Shown here: in pieces, positions 1 through 6,857 of the stretch
Numbering within the stretch: position 1 is the first letter of the stretch
Layout: each line of letters begins with the position of its first letter
Origin: Mediterraneibacter agrestimuris
GTDB taxonomy: Bacteria; Bacillota; Clostridia; Lachnospirales; Lachnospiraceae
Reading direction: 5' to 3'
Length of the DNA stretch: 35,245 nucleotides
NCBI RefSeq assembly: GCF_943193195.1
Contig: NZ_CALPDG010000041.1
Coordinates: forward strand, 1 to 35,245
Notes under the pieces: model-generated
What the model saw: the letters and a program-made list of their open reading frames with translations, nothing else
Databases searched by the model: none
What the model was told of the DNA's origin: nothing
Made by a program: the position numbers and the translations under genes

Positions 1-52
1 CGTGATGCTTCCATGATTGTTGAAAACATTTGTTGTCAAGGTTCAGTTCTTG

Positions 53-75
53 GCTACGAGTTTTATTTTCGTAGC
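53..75. repeat. Short hairpin at the window edge
   Basis: GCTACGA (53-59) and TCGTAGC (69-75) form a 7-bp stem with a 9-nt loop. No T-run follows on either strand, so it is not a convincing terminator. It may be part of a regulatory region whose gene lies outside the window. Confidence 0.35.
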
Positions 76-99
76 AATGTACGCTATATTTCCAAAATA

Positions 100-254
100 T
101 TACGCATGTAAGATTTTGGAGTAAAAAAATTTCTCTTTGCTGGGTATATCGTACTGTGCATTCCTCCTCTCTTCTTATTACATGCGTAAGATTTCGCAAC
201 AAAAAAAATTTCGTCCGCAATCCTGCTGCACTTGTGTAAATATTACATCAGTAA
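100..254. promoter_or_regulatory. Three TTAC-N4-GTAA operator-like sites in the gene-free left end
   Basis: The dyads TTACGCATGTAA (100-111), TTACATGCGTAA (178-189) and TTACATCAGTAA (243-254) share the half-sites TTAC/GTAA. The first two are exact reverse complements of each other. Each is followed by GATTT, and the first two then by an A-run and TTTC. Spacing is 78 and 65 bp. This pattern suits repeated binding sites for a dimeric regulator, but no regulator gene is adjacent. The rest of 1-567 holds no convincing gene. An 85-codon open frame at 137-394 on the plus strand crosses these repeats, has no family resemblance and is probably chance. Confidence 0.4.
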
Positions 255-567
255 GATTTAGAAGTCAAGTTATCTTTATACAAAAAGGCTCCTGCCGGGA
301 GGTATCATACATTTTCGCAAAAGTAATACCTTTTAGCAAAAGCCTATTATTCAGCAGAGTTTCAAAACACCCCACTGCTACGATATTCAAATAGGTCATT
401 CACGAAGCTACAAAACACACATCCATTTTTGTTCCTTAACACTCTACAAACCGCAGAAAATCAAGGTTTCTTTGAAAGCAGACAAATGGTTTCAATATTC
501 CCCTGAACTTTGATTTTATACTGCATAGCGAAAGTATGCAATAGATTTTCAAAGTGGGGTAATGGTT

Positions 568-1065
568 TTATCCCCTCTTATATTCTTCCCAAGACTTTTC
601 AAACAATTGTCTACAACATACATCTCTTAACAACAATCTGAAACCTCTTAAAAAATTGATATTGATGCTACCCTCTTGCTTTTCGTAAATATATCGCCAA
701 TATTCAAACGCATTGGATGCTTCACTCAGTAATTCATCAAACATATTTGCATTCGTAGAATTAAACCATTCACGCATTCATTCTTCAACAAGAGCTGCTG
801 TTGCATTATCTAACGTTCTGAATTCTTCCCATAATGTTTTTAACTTATGACCTTTTATTTCTGTAACTGTTCTACCATGAAAAACTAAGAGCGTTTTAAT
901 AAATACTTCACAAGCAAATGCAGAATTTACAATTCCAGACACTGTATGAGAGTGCATTCTATATTCAATATTATTAGGCTCCACTTCACAGAATTTTGCA
1001 CAATCACAAAATGCACAGGCATGTTCAAACATGCGCTGAGAATCAAGTATAGCACTCCCGCTCAT
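568..1065 (-). pseudogene. HEPN-like protein gene with an in-frame TGA
   Basis: A 95-codon frame starts at 1065 behind AGGAGG. It ends at a TGA (778-780) and continues in the same frame for 69 more codons from an ATG that directly follows the stop. The two halves read as one small helical protein: an N-terminal helix pair, a GHKL-type motif (GHKLKTLWEEF) before the stop, and an FEYWRYIYEK motif after it. Such motifs occur in HEPN-type proteins, which often accompany toxin or defence loci. The adjacent stop and ATG would allow reinitiation. Arg CGA to TGA is the simplest origin. The catalytic RX4-6H motif of HEPN RNases is not obvious, so the family call is tentative. It lies 286 bp downstream of rhuM on the same strand; that gap holds nothing clear beyond a weak -10-like TATAAT (minus strand, near 1172-1177). 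Confidence 0.5.
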
Positions 1066-1351
1066 TTCATCATCCTCCTATTCCTTACCACCAACTTTTG
1101 AGAAAAAGTATCCTTTCGCCAAAATGTATATTTCCCGTTCTCCAAAGTCTATCCCCTGGGGTAAACATCCGATTATATCATCACTCTACGGAAACAGAAA
1201 CACACATCTATTTTATTCCCAAAATGGCGAAATCCTTTGATTTATTGGTTTTTTTTCGACAGAAGGCAGACTGTCTCCACATGAGTCGGAGCTACTATGT
1301 AAACACAATTTTTCAGCCTCGTCACTCGTATAGGAACACAATTCTATGTTT

Positions 1352-2356
1352 TTACTTCTTCGCTTTTTTCTTTGCCGTACCATGTATTCTTTTAATGCTT
1401 TCTAAATATTCTTCTTCAACTGGCGATAAATTCTGAACCTGATATCTTCTGTATTCTTCTGCTGCTTTTTCCATTGCCTGTGCATGACTGATTTTCCCTA
1501 CTCCCTGCAATAATTTTTCTCCTGTCGTTTTCAATATATTATCAAGATGCTCTACATAATCAGACATATACATGGGATGATGGCGCATTGCCTGAATTTC
1601 TGCAAAATCAAAATATCCAGACACGATATTATTTAAAATCTTCAATTCTTCCTCATTTAAATAATTCTTTGCGATTCCAATATCTTTCAATGTCGGGAAA
1701 TCACCCGAAAAATTCTTAAGCCCCATAAACGGCTGTTCTGCATCTACACGTTCATATATTACTTCTGCCGCAGTATGCCCATGCGCTGCATAATGCAGCT
1801 TATTTTGAACCATTTTAAAAAATGCGATGGATTCACTGCTTTTGGGATTATAATCCACACTGGTAGCGTAAAGGTCAAGCACCTGACGGTACATCACTTT
1901 TTCCGATGAGCGAATATCCCGTATACGGTCTAATAACTCCTTCCAGTAATTTCCACCCCCTAGATTCTTTAATCTCTCATCATCCATAGTAAAACCTTTT
2001 ATCATATATTCTTTCAGACGTTCAGTTGCCCAACGCCGGAAATTTGTCGCTATTCTGGATTTCACTCTATAACCAAGAGAAATAATCATGTCAAGATTAT
2101 AGTAGGGCATCTCTCGTGAAACTTCGCGATTTCCTTCCTTGCGAACCTGTCGGAATTTCCGACAGGTTGAGTTTTCATCTAATTCAAATTCTTCATATAT
2201 ATGTGAGATATGTTCTACAACATTTGTTCGCGACGTTTGGAACAAATCTGCCATTTGCTGTTGTGTCAACCACACTGTTTCGTCCTGTATTTTAACCTCA
2301 AGCTTTGTCAAACCGTCTTCGGATTGATATATAAGGATTTCTCCACAATTATCCAC
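1352..2356 (-). CDS. rhuM: RhuM family protein
   Basis: The 334-aa product matches the RhuM family in length and in its central block (YYNLDMIISLGYRV with REVSRE before it), after an N-terminal winged-helix-like part (WLTQQQMADLFQTSRTNV). RhuM was named from a Salmonella pathogenicity island and is common on phages and mobile islands; its biochemical role is not settled, but the N-terminus suggests DNA binding. The start is GTG at 2356 with GGAGGAG upstream. It begins 25 bp after the TIR gene stops and is probably in the same transcript. The C-terminus ends in a lysine-rich tail. A perfect 25-bp palindrome (2145-2169) lies inside the coding sequence just before the conserved block. Confidence 0.85.
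   Translation of the reverse strand: MDNCGEILIYQSEDGLTKLEVKIQDETVWLTQQQMADLFQTSRTNVVEHISHIYEEFELDENSTCRKFRQVRKEGNREVSREMPYYNLDMIISLGYRVKSRIATNFRRWATERLKEYMIKGFTMDDERLKNLGGGNYWKELLDRIRDIRSSEKVMYRQVLDLYATSVDYNPKSSESIAFFKMVQNKLHYAAHGHTAAEVIYERVDAEQPFMGLKNFSGDFPTLKDIGIAKNYLNEEELKILNNIVSGYFDFAEIQAMRHHPMYMSDYVEHLDNILKTTGEKLLQGVGKISHAQAMEKAAEEYRRYQVQNLSPVEEEYLESIKRIHGTAKKKAKK
2145..2169. repeat. 25-bp perfect palindrome with one central base, inside rhuM
   Basis: The arms are AACCTGTCGGAA (2145-2156) and its exact complement TTCCGACAGGTT (2158-2169), around a single T at 2157. On the coding strand it spells STCRKFRQV. Its geometry (12-bp arms plus one base) is the same as that of the palindromes in the two parB genes, though the sequence differs. 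Confidence 0.85.
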
Positions 2357-2381
2357 TTATAACTCCTCCATCTTCATTTCT

Positions 2382-3254
2382 TTAGACATACATTTGAATT
2401 CTCTGATATATGGCTTCATGAATGTTATTAATATCTGGATTTTTCATATCTGCTATATTAACTAAAAATTCCGCAACGGAACGAGCAATATCTTCTGATT
2501 TTTTTAGCTCTTGCCCCAAAGCTAGCCCATTGGTATAACCCAATCCCATTAAATTTTTCTTCAATATCTCAACTCTTTTTTCCCAATATTTTACATATTT
2601 TATTTGTTCTTCCGTTGAGTATATATTGGTATCAATAATAACAGGAAAAATATGCCTACGATATTCTACTTCTTTCATTATTTCTAAAACTTCATACATA
2701 CAGTTTACAGATTTAAGATATGAATCACTTATAAGCAATACTGCAAAATCATTTTCCCTTATTGTCTGCATAAAATCTTTTAAACTTTGCCAATTGTCCA
2801 CCCCTCTAATATCACGAGTAACCTCTACACCTTTCTTGCGTAAATATTCATCAATTTTGTTTGCTCTTTCTGTATCATTCCAACAATATGAAAGAAAAAT
2901 ACTATGCTCATCTGTCTTTATGTTTTCTATCTTAGATGTTTCTATTGTTCCATCATCCATCCCATCAACCATAACATATGCCTCTGCTTGCGAAATAAGT
3001 TTCATGTACATTTTAAATTTTTCTTCTCTATACTGCTCCTTTGTAGCCTGTCCATACATCACCTTTACAGAGGACGGAACAATAAAACCATTTTGTATTT
3101 TGTCCGCCTTTTTTGTATACTCACTTCCGATGCCAAAAATATCTCTGAATATTTGGCATATTGTTGGTTCTATATCCTCTATTTCATTCGCACCACTATT
3201 CATCATCTGATTTTTCAAAAATGATAATCTATTTAATTTATTTTTGGTATTCAC
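2382..3254 (-). CDS. TIR-domain protein, putative NAD-cleaving effector
   Basis: 290 aa. A TIR domain fills about residues 117-215. It opens with the betaA strand SIFLSYCWND, has FAVLLISDSYL as the central strand, and NCMYEVLEIM with Glu188 at the place of the catalytic Glu of NAD-hydrolysing TIRs. The first 115 residues are helical and unrecognised (perhaps sensor or oligomerisation), and about 75 residues follow the TIR. The start is GTG at 3254 with AAGGGGAAGGA upstream. It lies 31 bp after the coiled-coil gene and 25 bp before rhuM, so an operon is likely. Known bacterial TIR defence proteins deplete NAD on infection; that role here is inferred from the domain and context. Confidence 0.8.
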   Translation of the reverse strand: MNTKNKLNRLSFLKNQMMNSGANEIEDIEPTICQIFRDIFGIGSEYTKKADKIQNGFIVPSSVKVMYGQATKEQYREEKFKMYMKLISQAEAYVMVDGMDDGTIETSKIENIKTDEHSIFLSYCWNDTERANKIDEYLRKKGVEVTRDIRGVDNWQSLKDFMQTIRENDFAVLLISDSYLKSVNCMYEVLEIMKEVEYRRHIFPVIIDTNIYSTEEQIKYVKYWEKRVEILKKNLMGLGYTNGLALGQELKKSEDIARSVAEFLVNIADMKNPDINNIHEAIYQRIQMYV

Positions 3255-3285
3255 AATTCCTTCCCCTTTCTTTTATGTAATAATG

Positions 3286-3723
3286 CTATTCCTTTGAGCC
3301 GCTCTTTAATCCTTCTTTAATCTGTTTATTAATTTCTTCTTGCAATTCTGGCGAACCCATAGCATTACTCATTATTCCTCCAAATAGTCCTCCTACAATA
3401 TCTTTTACTGCGCCATATTTTGCCGAATCCTCTAACTCCTTTTCTTTCCTTTTTATCTCATTTTCATGCTCTATTTCTAATAATTGCATCTTATTCTGAT
3501 GCTCTTTTTCAATCTTTTCTAATTCCATTTTGTGCTGTTCTATCAATGAATCCATATCTAATTTATGCTGATTCATTAACCTTTCTATTTCATGCTTATT
3601 TGACTCTTTAAGAATATCTATATCTTGTTGAATTTTCTTAGACAACGTCATATAAGCTCCCCTCCATGAACATACTCCAATCAAGAGCGAAAAAACATAT
3701 GGAAAAATCTCGCTAAAATTCAT
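3286..3723 (-). CDS. Small membrane-anchored coiled-coil protein
   Basis: 145 aa from the ATG at 3723, chosen because AGGAGGA sits 9 nt upstream; a longer frame reaching 3843 has no ribosome site and would begin at the stop of the preceding gene. One hydrophobic N-terminal segment (about residues 7-24) is followed by a charged stretch of about 65 residues rich in E, K, H and L in heptad-like order (IEQHKMELEKIEKEHQNKM). A glycine-rich segment (GGLFGGIMSNAMG) and a short helical tail close it. No family is recognised. Placed between the integrase-like gene and the TIR gene, it could be a membrane anchor or adaptor; this is inference. Confidence 0.65.
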   Translation of the reverse strand: MNFSEIFPYVFSLLIGVCSWRGAYMTLSKKIQQDIDILKESNKHEIERLMNQHKLDMDSLIEQHKMELEKIEKEHQNKMQLLEIEHENEIKRKEKELEDSAKYGAVKDIVGGLFGGIMSNAMGSPELQEEINKQIKEGLKSGSKE

Positions 3724-3842
3724 ATCACAAATCCTCCTATATTTTTTATCATTAAACATATTCCCTAAATAAGCCAAGACAGCCATGCACAAATATTTTT
3801 CAATAAAAATAAATTTTATTAAAAAACTGTAAAAAATTCCCA

Positions 3843-4856
3843 CTACATCTTATCATATAAATTACTCCTCCTTAGTGCTGAATCCAATATTTTACTTTTT
3901 TCAAAAGTCATGAGAATACTATCCTGCTCATTGCTTTCAAGACAAAATTGATAGACATCATTTGAATATCCCGTAAATTCCTTTATTGTATGAGACGGAA
4001 CCCCCAATTTTATCATCTGTATAATCGAATATTTCGCAATACATTTAGCCTGCACATTTCCTGTAATTCCTTTCAGTATATAAAACATTTTTGTATTATC
4101 TAATTTTCGCTTATTCTTCCTTATATCTATAAAAAGCCTTTCTTCCTTTTCTGACTCTAATATTTGTTCTCGAAATTTCATATAATTCCTCATTTGAATA
4201 GCAAATTTATCTGGCAAATGAACCCAAAATCCATTGATTTTTAACTTGTTTAAATTACAATCATAGTCAGATATCTTCAATTCATTTAGACTTCCATTTT
4301 TGGTTCCAAATAACAGTACTATTTTTGAAACCAAAGAGGATATATATGACGAAAATTCCCCATTATTCGCTCCATTTTCTAATTTTTCAAGAGTTGCATT
4401 ATCAATTTTATTGTCGCAAATATCCAAAAGTTGTCCTGCTTGTTCATCCGTCAAAGGCTCTACTTGCTCTTTAGTATTTAATTTTAATTCGGATATCTTT
4501 CTATCATATGCCGCTTTTAATTCCAAATTCTTCGTTCTTGTTTCAAACAAGGGATTTTTCCATCCATAAAAAGTAGATATAAAATCAAAAAAAACTCCTA
4601 CTACCGTATTATAATTATCTACAGTAGCCACATATTTAACATCATATGTTTTAACATAATACTGCAATGAATCCACCAATTGTTCTTTTGTCATTGCGGT
4701 CAAAATACTTTGAAAGTTGACATCTTTTGCCTGTAACACAACATTAACATATTCTTGAAATACATATATTTTCCTTTTATATGTAATAGATGTTCCATTT
4801 GCTTTATCTGTTTCAACTCTATTCATAAAATTTGTAATAACTTCGTCAAATGTCAT
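3843..4856 (-). CDS. Tyrosine-recombinase-fold protein, apparently catalytically degenerate
   Basis: 337 aa from the ATG at 4856 (GGAGGGG 6 nt upstream of the start; an earlier ATG at 4892 has no ribosome site). The outline is that of a phage-type integrase: an N-terminal SAM-like helical domain (about 1-100) and a C-terminal part with LLFGTKNGSLNELKISD (181-197), in the place of box I, and IKLGVPSHTIKEFTGYSND (282-300), in the place of box II. The box I Arg, the HxxR motif and a properly spaced Tyr nucleophile are not seen; GHS is GYS. It may therefore bind DNA without cutting. It leads the run to the coiled-coil, TIR and rhuM genes. It could alternatively be an active but divergent recombinase. 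Confidence 0.6.
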   Translation of the reverse strand: MTFDEVITNFMNRVETDKANGTSITYKRKIYVFQEYVNVVLQAKDVNFQSILTAMTKEQLVDSLQYYVKTYDVKYVATVDNYNTVVGVFFDFISTFYGWKNPLFETRTKNLELKAAYDRKISELKLNTKEQVEPLTDEQAGQLLDICDNKIDNATLEKLENGANNGEFSSYISSLVSKIVLLFGTKNGSLNELKISDYDCNLNKLKINGFWVHLPDKFAIQMRNYMKFREQILESEKEERLFIDIRKNKRKLDNTKMFYILKGITGNVQAKCIAKYSIIQMIKLGVPSHTIKEFTGYSNDVYQFCLESNEQDSILMTFEKSKILDSALRRSNLYDKM

Positions 4857-4944
4857 ATTGCCCCTCCATTTACCATAAAATAAATTTTTCATTTTTAAAA
4901 TATCATAAAACTTTTAAAAAGTAAAAGCATTGCAATAATTTTCT

Positions 4945-4986
4945 ACAAAAAAGAAGTTCTACATTATTTCCAAATGTAAAACTTCT
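4945..4986 (-). terminator. Rho-independent terminator after the serine recombinase
   Basis: On the minus strand AGAAGTTTTACATT (4986-4973) pairs with AATGTAGAACTTCT (4965-4952), with one wobble in 14 bp, and is followed by a run of T. It separates the recombinase transcript from the integrase-like/TIR run. Just downstream a short palindrome ACTTTTAAAAAGT and AT-rich DNA precede the integrase-like gene, whose promoter I could not fix. Confidence 0.75.
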
Positions 4987-5028
4987 TTCTCTTTTCCGTC
5001 TAACTATTATTTAAGATATAATCTTTTT

Positions 5029-5235
5029 TTAATAAACAGATTCCTTTGTATCCACACACCCCACATCAATCACCGCCGAAACCTCAATATACTTCTCTAT
5101 CCTCTTCTTCCGATTCCCCTCTTCATCTTCCACGAACACAAAATGCTTATAAAACTGCCTAAAACAAAGGATTTCTAGATATTTTTCCTTTGTATCCACA
5201 CCACACATTCCACGGTACTTTCGTTGTCCCAACAA
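5029..5235 (-). other. 68-codon open frame overlapping the recombinase 3' end, with a 17-bp repeat
   Basis: The frame begins at a TTG inside the recombinase gene (61-nt overlap, other frame) and ends at 5029. Its peptide contains VDTKE twice because a 17-bp direct repeat, TTCCTTTGTATCCACAC, occurs at 5041-5057 and 5185-5201. The second copy lies over the last codons of the recombinase. Either a small protein or a decayed duplicate of the recombinase 3' end followed by chance coding is possible. There is no good ribosome site, so I do not call it a gene. Confidence 0.25.
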
Positions 5236-6857
5236 AGTTCCTGTGTCTCCCTGTCTCCAAAATACACCGGAAAACGGAACTTTATGTGCTTCAGGAATCT
5301 GCCATCTGGCTGCTCCTGCTCGTAAATGTCCACCTGTTCCACAAAGCTGTTAAGAAATTCTTTCTTCTCCAGGTCGGTGAACTTATCATATAGTTTATCA
5401 AAATATAAAAGAAATTGATAGACGTTTTCTTCTGATATTTTCTGTTGCCGGATATTCAGCAGGCGATTCTTAACTTCTTCTATACTGTTCTCCACGCCTT
5501 CAATTTCATCATATAGACGATATAAGCGTGTCTCCATATCCTGATATTTCTTTTCATAAAATTTATCCATGATATCCAGACTATCCATCTGCTGTCCAAG
5601 TCTTGCTTTTGCTCCGGTCAGCTGCCTGTGCTGTTTTTCCAGTCTTTCAATCTCTTTTTCTATTTCTTCTGTATCTATTCTTGAACCGATTTTATTCAGA
5701 ATTGCTTCTTCAAATTCCGGATTCTTCACCAGCTTCCGAATAACTTCTTCCACTGCATTGTTAATCTTCTCCTCGCTCCATTGTTTACGATATCCACATT
5801 TATGACCATCTACCAGGCGACGATGTTTGCAGGCATAATAGAAATAATCCTTATATAAGGTTCCGTCTTTCTTTTTCTTTCGGTTCACGTTTCCATACAT
5901 ACCGCTTCCACATAACGGACATCTCAATATTCCGGATAAAATATGCTCATGATCGAGGCTATGTGTCTTTTCATATTTCACACCTGTTTTTTCCCGTTTT
6001 TGATGAGCCAGCTCCCAGTCTGTTTCCGAAATAATCCCTTCATGGATACCATCGTGCAGCATATAATTTTCCTGCTTTACAATGCGATATTCATTTCTTG
6101 TACCAGAAACTTTCTCGTTTTTCCTTCGTCCATAAGCCAGCTTTCCACAGTATACCGGATTATCCAGAACGCCTTTTATAAACGAAGAGGCAAATGCGTC
6201 CAGTGTATTATTCTGTCGTTTTTTCTTTTTATATCCATGCTGGTTCAGCCATGCAGCAATCGCAGAGATTCCCATATTGGTATGAATAAATTTGTCATAG
6301 ATCAGACGAATAATCTCTGCTTCGTCCTCTGCGATCTGCAATTCTCCATTTACCAGCTCATAGCCATATGGAGCAAACCCACCGTTCCATTTTCCTTCCC
6401 TGGCTTTCTGTTTACGTCCCTCCATTGTCTGAACAAGGATATTCTCCCGTTCGATCTCTGCCACCGCAGACAGGACAGAAATCATCAGCTTTCCACTATC
6501 TTTTGAGCTGTCAATCCCATCTTCAACACAGATCAGATTCACTCCAAAATCCTGCATCCTCTGCAAAGAATTTAAAACATCTGCCGCATTACGACCGAAT
6601 CTGGAAAGCTTGAACACCAGTACAAACTGCACCTCATCTGTGCCATTCTCAATATTATCCAACATTCTCTGAAATTCCGGTCTGCCCTCTACGCTCTTTC
6701 CAGATTTACCTTCATCGGAATACTCATTTACGATTTCCATGTTCTGAAATTCCGCATATCTCTTGAGTTTTTCTTTCTGAGCATCCAGACTGTAGCCATC
6801 TACCTGCATGGTTGTGGATACTCTGGTATATATATCGCATTTAATCTTCTTATTCAC
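5175..6857 (-). CDS. Large serine recombinase (resolvase/integrase)
   Basis: 560 aa from a GTG at 6857 with GAGGAG and AGGAGA upstream; it overlaps the end of the primase-helicase gene by 8 nt, which suggests coupled translation. The N-terminal resolvase domain shows IYTRVST with Ser14 as nucleophile, DEGKSGKS, and KLSRFGRN with the active-site arginines. A recombinase domain follows (APYGYELVNG...), then a zinc ribbon (LRCPLCGSGMYG ... YYACKHRR), a coiled coil (about 400-480) and a C-terminal domain. Length and order match phage- and ICE-type large serine integrases. It could integrate an element that includes the upstream gene. No matching att sites were identified. Confidence 0.9.
   Translation of the reverse strand: MNKKIKCDIYTRVSTTMQVDGYSLDAQKEKLKRYAEFQNMEIVNEYSDEGKSGKSVEGRPEFQRMLDNIENGTDEVQFVLVFKLSRFGRNAADVLNSLQRMQDFGVNLICVEDGIDSSKDSGKLMISVLSAVAEIERENILVQTMEGRKQKAREGKWNGGFAPYGYELVNGELQIAEDEAEIIRLIYDKFIHTNMGISAIAAWLNQHGYKKKKRQNNTLDAFASSFIKGVLDNPVYCGKLAYGRRKNEKVSGTRNEYRIVKQENYMLHDGIHEGIISETDWELAHQKREKTGVKYEKTHSLDHEHILSGILRCPLCGSGMYGNVNRKKKKDGTLYKDYFYYACKHRRLVDGHKCGYRKQWSEEKINNAVEEVIRKLVKNPEFEEAILNKIGSRIDTEEIEKEIERLEKQHRQLTGAKARLGQQMDSLDIMDKFYEKKYQDMETRLYRLYDEIEGVENSIEEVKNRLLNIRQQKISEENVYQFLLYFDKLYDKFTDLEKKEFLNSFVEQVDIYEQEQPDGRFLKHIKFRFPVYFGDRETQELCWDNESTVECVVWIQRKNI

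Noticed and set aside
137-394. 85-codon plus-strand frame
   Set aside because: It runs through the TTAC-N4-GTAA repeats, has no ribosome site and no family likeness.
1098-1436. 112-codon plus-strand frame between HEPN-like gene and rhuM
   Set aside because: It overlaps the 3' end of rhuM in antisense and has the low-complexity Phe/Ser look of a shadow frame.
2626-3210. 194-codon plus-strand frame opposite the TIR gene
   Set aside because: Antisense to a clear TIR domain; no ribosome site or motif.
3724-3843. 40-codon N-terminal extension of the coiled-coil protein
   Set aside because: The inner ATG at 3723 has an ideal ribosome site; the extension has none.
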